Positions 16,450 through 25,504 of a stretch of DNA of 49,105 nt are shown one piece after another (the stretch's first letter is position 1; each line of letters begins with the position of its first letter). This stretch comes from an uncultured Collinsella sp. (GTDB taxonomy: Bacteria > Actinomycetota > Coriobacteriia > Coriobacteriales > Coriobacteriaceae). The position numbers were made by a program, and so were the translations under genes. The stretch is taken from NCBI GenBank assembly GCA_959019775.1, contig CAUEPS010000014.1:1-49105 (forward strand). The letters are read 5' to 3'. Under the pieces are notes generated by a model. The model saw only the letters and a program-made list of their open reading frames with translations, did not search any database and was not told where the DNA came from.

Positions 16450-17523
16450 ATGTCATTTCTTGCCTGCGGACCCACGGCTTTTCAGTACTATCGCATACCG
16501 CCCCAGATACTGGGACTCTATCCGGCAATCCTGCCGCCCGACCATGACCATCGCTTGGTGCATTACTCAAAACAACCAGTATTTAAAGACTTGCTCGGCA
16601 CACCAGTTTGGAGATTCGTGGGCGAAAGAAAACAGCGCGCGAACGGAAAGCTATTTCGCAGCCGTCTGCTAACCCAAGAACCACCTCCCGGGTCGTTTAG
16701 GCAGACTGAGCATGGATTTGATGTCACGTCCCCGGAGTTCACACTGCTCAGCCTTGCCACGCAGGTCTCACACAACCAGTTACTCATGGCTTGCTACGAG
16801 ATGTGCGGCTCCTTTGCAGTGTTTAGGCCCTGCGAGCGAACGCAACAACAACTCGATGAAGCCATTTCGCTTAAGCTCATTCCACCCAACTGCGGCTGGG
16901 AGCGAGTTAACGACACCAAGGGCAATGACACCAACCTGTGGAAGCGCCCACCGCTCCTCAGCGCAGCGGATATCGCCGCGTTCGCCAAGCAGGCCGCAGG
17001 CCTGCGCGGCGTTAAACAACTGCGCTGGGCAGCCGAGCACATGACGGGGCAGACCGCCTCACCCTTCGAAGTACAGACCTCCATGCTTGTCTCGCTCCCC
17101 CGCGACGAGGGCGGCATGGGCATCGACATCGCAAACAACGTGCGCATCCCACTCAGCGACGCCGCACGCTCACTGTATGACAAAACCTGCTGCTACGCCG
17201 ATATCCTCATAGAGAGCAACACCGACAGCATGGGCGTCATTTTGGAATGCCAAGGCCGCTCCGCCCACGGTGGCGAAGCCGCAAGTCTCTCTGATGCCGA
17301 GCGCACCACCGCCCTCACAAGCATGGGCTATGACGTTATCCAGATAACCTATGAGCAAATCAAAGACACGAAGAGCTTTAACAACATCGCCGAGCTCATC
17401 CATAAAAAGGCGGGGCTCCCCTACATCCCAAAGACCGATCAGGAACGCACCGCCGCAGAAACCCTTCGACGGGAGCTATTGGTCGATTGGGATGAGCTGT
17501 TCGCCGTCAAGCCGGCCGGCTAG
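16450..17523 (+). CDS. AbiEi-like protein with C-terminal PD-(D/E)XK nuclease-like domain
   Basis: A 357-residue protein. The N-terminal half resembles AbiEi-type coriobacterial proteins (FQYYRIPP, TSPEFTLLSLATQVS). The C-terminal part has a nuclease-like layout: E207 (ASPFEVQTSMLVSLP), D251 (ADILIES), E266 and Q268 (ILECQGR), then an Arg-containing helix and a GYDVIQITYEQI strand, as in DUF559/Vsr-like folds. Function is not known; DNA binding or cleavage is inferred. There is no clear ribosome site before ATG 16450. Its stop overlaps the convergent phospholipase gene by four bases. GC is lower than in flanking genes, which may mark transfer. Confidence 0.7.
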   Translation: MSFLACGPTAFQYYRIPPQILGLYPAILPPDHDHRLVHYSKQPVFKDLLGTPVWRFVGERKQRANGKLFRSRLLTQEPPPGSFRQTEHGFDVTSPEFTLLSLATQVSHNQLLMACYEMCGSFAVFRPCERTQQQLDEAISLKLIPPNCGWERVNDTKGNDTNLWKRPPLLSAADIAAFAKQAAGLRGVKQLRWAAEHMTGQTASPFEVQTSMLVSLPRDEGGMGIDIANNVRIPLSDAARSLYDKTCCYADILIESNTDSMGVILECQGRSAHGGEAASLSDAERTTALTSMGYDVIQITYEQIKDTKSFNNIAELIHKKAGLPYIPKTDQERTAAETLRRELLVDWDELFAVKPAG

Positions 17524-18380
17524 CAGCTAGCGATCAGAGGGACTGCGGGAACGTCAGAAGCAGCAACGCGAGCCGCAAATCCCGCCTCGGTCAGCTCGAT
17601 GACCTCGGTAAACGTTGCGTCGAAGAACTTCTCGGTTAGCAGGCGATACGGCGGATGATCGGGCTCGCCGGGGTTTTCGCGCACGATCTCGTGCATGACA
17701 CCGATGGTCTTGAGCACATACTCCTTATGGATGGGATACTGCCCAAAACGCGTCGCAGCGGTATACAGGCGATCGGTCGCACGCGGGATGGAAACAATGC
17801 CCAGCGTCTTGCCAAACCAGTCAAAGTCGCCTTGCTTTTTAATGCGGAACTCCTCACACGGCTTGCCGCCATGCGCCTCCAGGTACTGATTCACACGCGT
17901 ATTCCAAACCGTGTCGGCCACCAGATGCGACCAGACGCCCAGTGTTAAATCGAGCAGCGACTGCGCCACATCTTCGGACGCAAGCGAGAACTCACAGGCG
18001 CCGGGACCGGCAACCGGCTCGGCATCCTTGTAGCGCTGGGGATAGTGCACGCGGTTCAGCCGCTCGCGTTCCTCGATAATCGAGGTCGCCGCGGCCGGCG
18101 CACCGGTGGGCGAACTTTTAAGCAACGGTGCCACATAGGTATCCCAGAACTCATGCTCACGAGGCTTAGGGATGGGCTCAGGCTTGGCAAAGTGCGTAAT
18201 GCGGTACGGGATGGGATCGGCGATGCCAGGGACCATATAGCCCACGAAGATATCCGGAACCACGCAGCCAAACAAAAAGGCATTGCGGTCGCGCACGCTC
18301 TTGGCAAGCGCACCGGTGCGCTCCAGCAAACGCTCCGTCTGAGCGATATGAATGTTCCAGCTTGGCATAGCCACCCCCAT
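17520..18380 (-). CDS. Zinc-dependent phospholipase C-like protein
   Basis: A protein of about 286 residues with the layout of the zinc-dependent phospholipase C family: an early PSWNIHIAQTERLL helix, NAFLFGCVVPDIF with a likely metal-binding Asp, and LGVWSHLVADTVWN with a His-Asp pair. No signal peptide is visible, so a cytoplasmic role is likely and extracellular lipase activity is not implied. ATG 18368, preceded by GGGGGTGG, is an alternative start four codons in. Substrate unknown. Its stop overlaps that of the convergent AbiEi-like gene. Confidence 0.65.
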   Translation of the reverse strand: MGVAMPSWNIHIAQTERLLERTGALAKSVRDRNAFLFGCVVPDIFVGYMVPGIADPIPYRITHFAKPEPIPKPREHEFWDTYVAPLLKSSPTGAPAAATSIIEERERLNRVHYPQRYKDAEPVAGPGACEFSLASEDVAQSLLDLTLGVWSHLVADTVWNTRVNQYLEAHGGKPCEEFRIKKQGDFDWFGKTLGIVSIPRATDRLYTAATRFGQYPIHKEYVLKTIGVMHEIVRENPGEPDHPPYRLLTEKFFDATFTEVIELTEAGFAARVAASDVPAVPLIASC

Positions 18381-18447
18381 AAAAACCTGGATAACTATAC
18401 CATCACGGCAAAGCCGCGCGGGCGGCTACGCACGCTCTACGCAGCAA

Positions 18448-19218
18448 CTAGTCCGTAGCACCGCTTTCGGTTCCATACGACGGCGAAGGCGCCTCGACCA
18501 CATGGTGATATCGATCGATATAGATTGCACGGGCCCCCAGGCGGCGCACCAAATCTTGGTGATGTGTGCTCATCAAGACCGTCTTACCCGCCGCGACGTA
18601 GGCCAGCAAGAAGTTGACCACAATGTCGCATGAATCCTCGTCGAGCCCATTGGTAGGCTCGTCGAGAACCAAGATATCCGGGTTCATCGACACCACCGCA
18701 GCCAGCGCAACGCACTTCTTTTGCCCACCCGAGAGCTGATAGGGAGAGGCGTCGGCAAGGTCGGCAACCTGGAACAGCCCCATGGCATCGCGGACGCGGC
18801 GCTCGAGCTCGCCCGTCGGCAGCCCCATCTGCGCGGGACCAAAAGCGACCTCCTCGCCCACCGTGGCGCAAAAGAGCTGCGCGTCGGCATTCTGGAACAC
18901 AAAGCCAACGCGCTGATGAAAACGCTGAGCGGCCGCGGAATCCTTTAGAAACGCCGCATCGATCACATGCCCGTCAAACAGGTATGCCCCTGCGTCCGCG
19001 AGTTCAAGGCCGTTAATAAGGCGCATAATCGTCGTCTTACCGCAGCCGTTGGGACCGAGCAGGGCAACGAGTTCGCCACGATCGACCTGCAGCGACACGC
19101 CATCGACAACCGTATGTCCCGCATAGGAGAACACCATGTCGCGAAACTCGATGAGCGGCGTGGTCTCGGCGCCAGCAGCACCGCTCGCGCCCATTGCGTC
19201 ATTCGTATCGTTTGCCAA
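18448..19218 (-). CDS. cbiO: Cobalt/nickel ECF transporter ATPase CbiO
   Basis: A 256-residue ABC ATPase. Walker A GPNGCGKT at 55-62, Q-loop FVFQNADAQLF, signature LSGGQKKCVALA, Walker B ILVLDEPTNGLD and the H-loop THH are all intact. Q-loop and DAQLF are typical of ECF-type ATPases. It energises the CbiMQ membrane module. A TTG start at 19218 is supported by GGGAAGGGCGAC upstream; ATG 19194 is in frame but poorly placed. Last gene of the cbiMQO operon, 44 bases after cbiQ. Confidence 0.92.
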   Translation of the reverse strand: MANDTNDAMGASGAAGAETTPLIEFRDMVFSYAGHTVVDGVSLQVDRGELVALLGPNGCGKTTIMRLINGLELADAGAYLFDGHVIDAAFLKDSAAAQRFHQRVGFVFQNADAQLFCATVGEEVAFGPAQMGLPTGELERRVRDAMGLFQVADLADASPYQLSGGQKKCVALAAVVSMNPDILVLDEPTNGLDEDSCDIVVNFLLAYVAAGKTVLMSTHHQDLVRRLGARAIYIDRYHHVVEAPSPSYGTESGATD

Positions 19219-19262
19219 AACGTCGCCCTTCCCTACTCACATCGACGGTTCGACCGTCCGCG

Positions 19263-20099
19263 CTACAACACCGTGCACAACACGGCGAGCAACACCACAA
19301 CGGCCGCGTAAACCGCATCGCGCCAGCCATAGCCGCTCCGCGCGGGCGCCGGATACGCGCCGGCAAAGCCGCGGCACAGCATAGCCTCGTCCATCGCGCG
19401 GCTGCATTCCATCGCCTTGATAAAGGTCATGCCCATGATACCCGCGATCGAATCCGTACGCGAAAATCCCTCAGGCGCACGGCCAACGCTGCGCAGCATG
19501 ACCGATTCGCACAGATTGTGCGCCGTGCGACCCAGCACCTCGATGTGCTTGAGCGCCATATCAAACGTAAAGATAACTTCGTCGGGTAGATGCAGCATCT
19601 TGAGCGCCGACGACATGCGGCTCCACGTGAGGGTCCACGAAACACCCAGCACCAGCGACACATTAATGAAGGTCTTGAGTGCAATCTTGAGCATGGCGCC
19701 CGTGGCAGACGCGCCCAGCAACAGGGCAGGCAGCGCTAGAACCACCGCGAGCCCCGCAGCGCCAAGCGCCGGCACAAAGGTTGCCCGCAGCCCGCGTACG
19801 GGGCGCACGGCAACGAGCACCAGCGCAATGGCCGCCATCAACATGAGGTACAGCGGACTCTGCGTCAGACACACGCACAGGACGCAAACGAACATCCCCA
19901 CCAGACGCACCGGAGCCGAAACGCAAGAAAGGGCGCGGTCGACCATCGACCCGCCCTCGTGCGCGCCTCCACCCAAGCGAACCCGCTCAAGCAGGCTCGC
20001 CAGGTGCAGGACATTCTTTTGCATCACACGATGCCGAGCCCCCGCGGGCTCGTAACGCTGCTCGACCGCAAGCCAGCTAGGCAGCTCAACCATCTGCAT
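19263..20099 (-). CDS. cbiQ: Cobalt/nickel ECF transporter membrane protein CbiQ
   Basis: A 278-residue EcfT/CbiQ protein with about five membrane helices (from about residue 63 to 145, and at the C-terminus). The two cytoplasmic coupling motifs are visible: SVGRAPEG and CRGFAGAYP (the family's Ala-Arg-Gly type). It links CbiM to the ATPase. It starts four bases after the cbiM stop with only a weak ribosome site, so translational coupling is likely; a second ATG two codons in is possible. Confidence 0.9.
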   Translation of the reverse strand: MQMVELPSWLAVEQRYEPAGARHRVMQKNVLHLASLLERVRLGGGAHEGGSMVDRALSCVSAPVRLVGMFVCVLCVCLTQSPLYLMLMAAIALVLVAVRPVRGLRATFVPALGAAGLAVVLALPALLLGASATGAMLKIALKTFINVSLVLGVSWTLTWSRMSSALKMLHLPDEVIFTFDMALKHIEVLGRTAHNLCESVMLRSVGRAPEGFSRTDSIAGIMGMTFIKAMECSRAMDEAMLCRGFAGAYPAPARSGYGWRDAVYAAVVVLLAVLCTVL

Positions 20100-20103
20100 G
20101 CGC

Positions 20104-21159
20104 TCAGTTTTCCTTAACCGTCAGCGAGATCAGACGGAATGCGATGGTGAGCACCGCCACGCCAATCACGCCGGACAGGATATACATGGCAGCCTGGCCG
20201 GCAAAGCCAAGACCCTGCTCCTCGGAATAGGCCTGAAGGTAATCGCCCGTGGGCAGCGCATCGGCAAAGGTCGGGGTATCGAGGCCGACCGAAGCCTGCA
20301 GGCTATCGTCGCCGGCTTCCTGGACGGCGGTCGCGGCGCCCTCGGCGTCCCACTCGCCCCATGCGTCACCGGTGGCCAGCAGACCCAGCGGCGTGGCCAC
20401 GACAAGCACGGCAACCAGGATGAGCGTGGGGACCAGCGAGGTCTTCTTGGCAGCACCATCGGCGGCAAGCTGGCCATCGACGGCCTCGGGACCGACGATA
20501 ACGCCCGGCGCCGTCTTCTTAATGAAGCCGTAGATGGCGGCCGTCGCCACGCCCTCAACCACGCCGGCGACCAGCATATGCGGGATCAACATGGCAGGAA
20601 TAGCCACGGACAGCGGGAAGGGGCAGTACAGCGGAGCGCCCGAAGCATTCGTGAAGAGCATCGGCTGAATACCAAACTCGATTGCCGCGCACAGGGCCGC
20701 CAGGCACAGGCCGACCCAGCCGCTCACGATGGCAGAAACCGAGGTGCCCCAGCTCTTGTCGTGCAGACGGCTGTTGAGCGCACGAAACACGATAGCGGCG
20801 GCAAACGGCAGCACAAAGGCCATGTTAAAGCAGTTGGCGCCAAACGACAGAACGCCGCCGTCGCCAAATAGCAGCGCCTGCAGCGCCAGCGCGACCGAGA
20901 CGGCAATGGCAGCGGCCTCCGGGCCCAACAACAGCGCGATGAGCGCGCCGCCAACGGCGTGACCCGTGGTGCCACCGGGCAGCGGAACGTTAAACATCAT
21001 GAGCAAGAAGGAAAATGCTGCACAGATGCCCAGGAAAGCCATGTGCTCGCGATCGAGCGTGGCGCGCACCTTCTTGATGCAGTGGACCCAAACGGGCACC
21101 ATTGCCACCGCCATGACGGCATCGGTCTGCGGGGACAGATAATTATCTGGAATGTGCAT
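20104..21159 (-). CDS. cbiM: Cobalt/nickel ECF substrate-binding protein CbiM with C-terminal PDGLE-like region
   Basis: A 351-residue protein. It begins MHIPDNYLSP; Met1, His2 and His67 (PLPGGTTGHAVGG) are the metal ligands known in CbiM/NikM. Residues 1 to about 225 are the CbiM core. Residues about 240-351 hold two membrane helices around an external loop, replacing the separate CbiN or PDGLE subunit, so this is a fusion in the NikMN style. Whether Co2+ or Ni2+ is carried cannot be told from sequence alone. ATG 21159 has GGGAGGCG. First gene of the operon. Confidence 0.92.
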   Translation of the reverse strand: MHIPDNYLSPQTDAVMAVAMVPVWVHCIKKVRATLDREHMAFLGICAAFSFLLMMFNVPLPGGTTGHAVGGALIALLLGPEAAAIAVSVALALQALLFGDGGVLSFGANCFNMAFVLPFAAAIVFRALNSRLHDKSWGTSVSAIVSGWVGLCLAALCAAIEFGIQPMLFTNASGAPLYCPFPLSVAIPAMLIPHMLVAGVVEGVATAAIYGFIKKTAPGVIVGPEAVDGQLAADGAAKKTSLVPTLILVAVLVVATPLGLLATGDAWGEWDAEGAATAVQEAGDDSLQASVGLDTPTFADALPTGDYLQAYSEEQGLGFAGQAAMYILSGVIGVAVLTIAFRLISLTVKEN

Positions 21160-21216
21160 GTACGCCTCCCGGTTGTCGACGCACAGAATTGCAACGCCGC
21201 TTAAATCACCTTGTCA

Positions 21217-21244
21217 GTGTTACGCATTGTCAGATTCGTAACAC
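21217..21244. promoter_or_regulatory. 28-bp palindromic operator before cbiM
   Basis: GTGTTACG (21217-21224) and CGTAACAC (21237-21244) form perfect 8-base arms around a 12-base spacer. The site lies just downstream of the predicted cbiM -10 box, where a bound regulator would block transcription. The arm sequence and spacer differ from the known NikR site; the regulator is not identified. Confidence 0.65.
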
Positions 21245-21254
21245 GCCGCGGGCT

Positions 21255-21283
21255 ATCATAGCAAAACGGCGTGCTGCCGACAA
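21255..21283 (-). promoter_or_regulatory. cbiM promoter
   Basis: On the minus strand TTGTCG (21283-21278) and TATGAT (21260-21255) are exactly 17 bases apart. The -35 lies in the loop of the pheST terminator hairpin. Good match to a housekeeping promoter. Confidence 0.65.
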
Positions 21284-21297
21284 AGCAGCACGCCGTT
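21265..21297 (-). terminator. Terminator of pheST
   Basis: AACGGCGTGCTGC (21265-21277) pairs with GCAGCACGCCGTT (21285-21297) around a 7-base loop; on the minus strand it is followed by TTGC. The stem is perfect, although the T-run is short. It is 108 bases past the pheT stop. The 21298-21404 stretch holds nothing else I can name. Confidence 0.75.
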
Positions 21298-21404
21298 ATG
21301 TAATGCGCGTGTCATATATGCAGGATCAACGGTGCCTTATACCGAACACCGCGGTCACGTAGGACTCGGCGGCAGCCACCGCTGGCCTATACCCAGCGCA
21401 AGCC

Positions 21405-23858
21405 CTAGCCGCGGACCTCGCCGTTTACGCCCTTGCACACCTTGGTGACGATCTTCTGGTGCGCCTTCTCGACCTCTTCGCTGGTGAGCGTGTGGTCGTC
21501 GGAGCGATACGTAAGCGCAAAGGCCATGGACTTCTTGCCCGCTCCGATGCGGATGGGATCGCGGTAGACATCGAACAGGCGCACGCCCTCGAGCAGCTTG
21601 CCGCCGGCGCTGGTAATGCGGCGCTCAAGATCCTCGCAGGTCACAGCGTTGTCGACCACGATAGCAAGGTCGTGCTCAACAGCCGGGTACTGCGAGAACT
21701 CGCGATAGTTCTCCTGGTTGCGGGCGCCCTTGATCAACTTGTCCAGATCGAGCTCAAAGGCAACGACGACCTCATCGATGCCCATCGCCTCGCGCGCCTC
21801 GGGGTGGATCTCGCCGACCCAGCCCAGCACGGTACCGCCGGACAGAACCTCGGCAGCACGACCCGGCTGCAGGAAGGCATAGCCCTCGCCCTCAACGGGA
21901 CGGAAGCGAACCTTCTCGATGCGCAGCTGGGCGAGCAACTCCTCGACAATGCCCTTGCCAAAGAAGAAGCGCAGCTTGCGGTACTTCATATTCCAGGACT
22001 GCTCGCTCCACTGGCCCGAGAGCACGCCCGCCACGGACTTGGTCTCCTTGGGCAGGCTGGCGTTCTCACGGCCGTGGAACAGGCTGCCGACCTCGTACAG
22101 GTGCACGTTGGGCGTACCGTGTGCCTCGTTGTAGGCCACGGACTGCAGCAAGCCCGGCAGCAGCGAACGACGCATCTCGGTCTGCTCGGCTACCAGCGGA
22201 TTCATGAGCACCACGGGGCAGCCGCGGCCTTCGGTGGACATACCGATCTTCTCCAGGTCGCCCGGGGCGGCAAAGCCAAAGGTCGTGGTCTCGTTGAGGC
22301 CGCAGGCGCGCAGGATCTCGCCGACCTTACGGGTGAGCTTCTGCTCGCGAGTCAGGCCGCCGATGTGGTTCTTGGCAGCCGGGATGGTCGCCGTCACACG
22401 GCCCATGCCCCACAGGCGCAGGACCTCCTCGATCAGGTCGATCTCGCGCGGCAGGTCGGGACGGAAGCTCGGCGGGGTGACCATAAAGTCCTCGCCGTCG
22501 CGCTCGACGGTGCAGCCCAGGCGGGTGAGCGAGCGCTCGATAAAGTCAGGCTCGATGTCGGCGCCGCAGATGGCATGCACGCGGGCCAGGCGCAGCTTAA
22601 TGCTGTCGATGGTCTTGGGCGCGGGGAACACATCCACGTAGCCGGGAGCGACCTCGCCGCCGGCGATCTCCTCGATGAGCGCGCACGTGACGTTGGCGAC
22701 ATCCACGCAGCCGGTCTCGTCGACCTGGCGCTCAAATCGAATGGAGGCATCAGAGATCAGCGACAGATCGCGGCTGGTGTGCGAGGTGCGACCGGCGTTG
22801 AAGCAGGCGCTCTCGACCATCACATCGACGGTATCGTCCTCGATCTCGGAATCCATGCCGCCCATAACGCCAGCCAACGCCACGGGGCGCTCGCCGTCAG
22901 TGATAAGGCCCATGCCGGCGTCGAGCGTGCGCTCCTCGCCGTCGAGCGTCGTGAACTTCTCATCCTGCTGGGCGGCGCGAACCACCACGCGGCGCCTGCC
23001 CTCGCGCTCGGCAAAGGTGTCCAGGTCAAAGGCATGCAGCGGCTGACCGGTGAGCATCATCACGTAGTTGGTGATGTCGACAATGTTGTTGTGCGGACGC
23101 ACGCCCAAGGCGTTGAGGCGCTTGACCATCCAGTCGGGCGAGGGGCCGACCTTCACGTTGCGCACGATGCGGGCGACATAGCGGTCGCACAGGCCCTCGT
23201 CGGCAATCTCGACCGAAAGCTCGTCGTCGGTCGCGCGGCCGGTCTCGGCCTTGATGGTGGGCAGCTCAACGTGGAAATCGCGATCGAAGATGGCGCCGGT
23301 CTCGCGGGCCATGCCGATCATGGACAGGCAGTCGGGACGATTGGGCGTGATCTCGCAGTCGAGCACGGTGTCGCTCGAGCCCACGTACTCGGCAAACGGC
23401 ATGCCGCAGGGCGTATCCTCGGGCAGGATCATAATGCCGGAGTGGTCGCCGCCCAGGCCGAGCTCTCGCGCGGAGCAGTTCATGCCCATGGACACGACGC
23501 CGCGAAGCTTGCTCTTCTTGATCTTGACGTCGCCGGGAAGCACGGCGCCGATCATGGCCGTGACGATGTGGTCGCCGGCCTCGAAGTTCTGCGCGCCACA
23601 GACGATCTGCAGCGGGGCGGGATTGCCGCCGGCGTCGAGATTCTTGTCGCCCACATCGACCGAGCACACATACATATGGTCGCTATCGGGATGCGGGGTC
23701 TTGGTGAGCACCTTGGCAGTCACCACGTGGTCGAAGGACTCGCCCACGGTGTCGATCGCCTCGACCTCGGTGCCGGTACGGATATATTCGTCCGAAAGGG
23801 TCTTGGGATCCTCCGGAATATCGATCATGGTCTTGAGCCAGTCGTAAGAAACGCGCAT
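21405..23858 (-). CDS. pheT: Phenylalanine-tRNA ligase beta subunit
   Basis: An 817-residue subunit that works with PheS as an alpha2-beta2 enzyme. The N-terminal tRNA-binding domain (EYIRTGTEVEAI, VVTAKVLTKTPHPDSD, IVCGAQNFEAG), the B3/B4 editing region, B5 domain, and C-terminal ferredoxin-like anticodon-binding domain (EFSQYPAVEHDLAIVVDNAVTCEDLERR) are in normal order. Length is normal. ATG 23858 follows AAAGGAG. It lies 63 bases after pheS. Confidence 0.96.
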   Translation of the reverse strand: MRVSYDWLKTMIDIPEDPKTLSDEYIRTGTEVEAIDTVGESFDHVVTAKVLTKTPHPDSDHMYVCSVDVGDKNLDAGGNPAPLQIVCGAQNFEAGDHIVTAMIGAVLPGDVKIKKSKLRGVVSMGMNCSARELGLGGDHSGIMILPEDTPCGMPFAEYVGSSDTVLDCEITPNRPDCLSMIGMARETGAIFDRDFHVELPTIKAETGRATDDELSVEIADEGLCDRYVARIVRNVKVGPSPDWMVKRLNALGVRPHNNIVDITNYVMMLTGQPLHAFDLDTFAEREGRRRVVVRAAQQDEKFTTLDGEERTLDAGMGLITDGERPVALAGVMGGMDSEIEDDTVDVMVESACFNAGRTSHTSRDLSLISDASIRFERQVDETGCVDVANVTCALIEEIAGGEVAPGYVDVFPAPKTIDSIKLRLARVHAICGADIEPDFIERSLTRLGCTVERDGEDFMVTPPSFRPDLPREIDLIEEVLRLWGMGRVTATIPAAKNHIGGLTREQKLTRKVGEILRACGLNETTTFGFAAPGDLEKIGMSTEGRGCPVVLMNPLVAEQTEMRRSLLPGLLQSVAYNEAHGTPNVHLYEVGSLFHGRENASLPKETKSVAGVLSGQWSEQSWNMKYRKLRFFFGKGIVEELLAQLRIEKVRFRPVEGEGYAFLQPGRAAEVLSGGTVLGWVGEIHPEAREAMGIDEVVVAFELDLDKLIKGARNQENYREFSQYPAVEHDLAIVVDNAVTCEDLERRITSAGGKLLEGVRLFDVYRDPIRIGAGKKSMAFALTYRSDDHTLTSEEVEKAHQKIVTKVCKGVNGEVRG

Positions 23859-23921
23859 ATAACTGGTCTCCTTTCATAAATGCGGCTTTGAGCCGGAAAC
23901 TGCAACTAAGAAGAAAGCGTT

Positions 23922-24998
23922 CTAGAACTGGTTCAAGAACCTCATGTCACCAGTCATCAACGTGCGCAGGTCGGGCAGGTCGTAGCGCAGGGCCGCGACG
24001 CGCTCGGCGCCAATGCCAAAGGCGAAGCCGGTGTACTTCTCGGGGTCGATGCCGCAGTTGATAAGGACGTTGGGGTCGACCATGCCGCAGCCCAGAATCT
24101 CGATCCAGCCGCTGTGCTTGCAGAAGTTGCAGCCCTTGCCGCCGCACACGTGGCAGCTCACGTCTACCTCGCAGCTCGGCTCGGTGAAGGGGAAGAAGTG
24201 CGGGCGGTAACGCGTCTTGCGGTCCTCGCCAAACATGCACTTAACAAAGTAGTCGAGCGTGCCCTTAAGATCGCCAAAGGTGATGCCCTCGTCGACGACC
24301 AGGCCCTCGATCTGGTTGAACTGCGGCAGGTGGCAGGCGTCGGCCGTGTCGGGACGGTAGACGGTGCCCGGGCAGATCATGTAGATGGGCGGCTTCTGCG
24401 ACTCCATGGTGTGGATCTGCACGCCCGAGGTCTGGGTGCGCAGCAGCACGTCGGACTCGCCGTGGGCGTGAGCCTCGGGGTGCGCGACGCTGCCGGGGTT
24501 GTTGTCGACCACATAGAATGTGTCGCGGGCCGAGCGGCTCGGGTGATCCATGGGGGCATTGAGCGCGGTGAAGTTGTAGTAGGAGGTGTCGACCATGGGG
24601 CCGGACTCGACGGTGTAGCCGATGCCGCAAAAGATGTCCTCGGCCTCCTCGATGATCTGCTTGATCAGGTGCTGGTGACCGATCTGCGGACGGATGCCCG
24701 GCAGCGTGATGTCGACGGCGTCGTGCTCCAGAGCGTGCTTGAGGGCGGCTGCCTTCATCTCGGTCGTGCGCTCGTCGAGCATGCCCTCGATCAGCTGGCG
24801 CATCTCGTTGGCACGCTTGCCCATCACGGGACGATCCTCGGGGGCGAGCTTGCCCATCATGCGCATCAGGCCGGTGATGCGGCCCTTGCGGCCGAGCAGC
24901 TCAACGCGCGCGGCCTCGAGCTTTGCGGCGTCGTCGGCGCCTGCGACGAGCTCCTTGGCCTCTTCCTCGAGTTTGACCAGATCATCAATCAGACTCAT
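23922..24998 (-). CDS. pheS: Phenylalanine-tRNA ligase alpha subunit
   Basis: A 358-residue class II synthetase subunit that charges tRNA-Phe. The coiled-coil N-terminus (residues 1-90) is followed by HPSRSARDTFYV (motif 2 region), RTQTSGVQIHTM, the Phe-binding FFPFTEPSCEVDVSC, and motif 3 GFAFGIGAERVAALRY. A CHVCGGKGCNFCKHSGW insertion is a normal variant that may bind zinc. ATG 24998 has GAAAGGGAAG upstream; the in-frame extension to 25364 is T-box leader, not protein. Regulated by the T-box. Confidence 0.96.
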   Translation of the reverse strand: MSLIDDLVKLEEEAKELVAGADDAAKLEAARVELLGRKGRITGLMRMMGKLAPEDRPVMGKRANEMRQLIEGMLDERTTEMKAAALKHALEHDAVDITLPGIRPQIGHQHLIKQIIEEAEDIFCGIGYTVESGPMVDTSYYNFTALNAPMDHPSRSARDTFYVVDNNPGSVAHPEAHAHGESDVLLRTQTSGVQIHTMESQKPPIYMICPGTVYRPDTADACHLPQFNQIEGLVVDEGITFGDLKGTLDYFVKCMFGEDRKTRYRPHFFPFTEPSCEVDVSCHVCGGKGCNFCKHSGWIEILGCGMVDPNVLINCGIDPEKYTGFAFGIGAERVAALRYDLPDLRTLMTGDMRFLNQF

Positions 24999-25082
24999 GT
25001 CTTCCCTTTCGTCTCTCGCGCTCCCCGCTTGCCGAGGCGGCTGCCGCCGTCTGACGTTGCGAAAACGCGGCCCGGTTCGGTA

Positions 25083-25385
25083 ACAAAAAAACCGTCCTCG
25101 GGCATGTGCATTGCCCAAGGACGGTTGAATTCCGCGGTACCACCTTGTTTGACCCGGCGGATGTCTGGCCCGCCGTGCCCACTCTGTGCCCCTTGTCGCG
25201 AGGCTCACGGCTTCCCTACTGGGGACATCGCCGCCGCCGGCCGCGCGCCCGTTGAGGTCGCTGCTCGGGAGTGAACGCTTGGCCCTTGCCGCCGCAGGAA
25301 GGCTTGCAGCCCATGACCTTCCCTCTCTTGCCGGCGACGCGGCGGGCAAAACCCTCTCCGTCAACGCATTGGGCTATAGGATAAC
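25083..25385 (-). promoter_or_regulatory. T-box riboswitch of pheST
   Basis: The T-box core AGGTGGTACCGCGG is at 25145-25132 on the minus strand. It is followed by the terminator: AACCGTCCTTGGGCA pairs with TGCCCGAGGACGGTT, then seven T residues (25126-25085). The leader is nearly 300 bases, normal for this class. UGGU in the core fits an A discriminator base, as in tRNA-Phe. A UUC at 25275-25273 (GCGTTCACT context) is the likely specifier codon. Uncharged tRNA-Phe should favour antitermination. A possible -10 TATCCT lies at about 25384. Confidence 0.93.
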
Positions 25386-25504
25386 ACATTGTTTGGGTGT
25401 ATCACCGCGTTCTGTTTTGTTCGCGCTGGGTACAAGGCAGGTAGCTGTGCAAACTGGCCGTGCGCCCATCCGTGGCGCTCGGCTCGCGAGATCAAGGATA
25501 TGGT

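Noticed and set aside
21160..21404. Cobalamin riboswitch before cbiM
   Set aside because: No B12 box is present and the region is too short and occupied by promoter, operator and terminator.
21459..23879. Long open frame (806 codons) antisense to pheT
   Set aside because: A GC-driven shadow; no ribosome site or motif, and pheT is certain.
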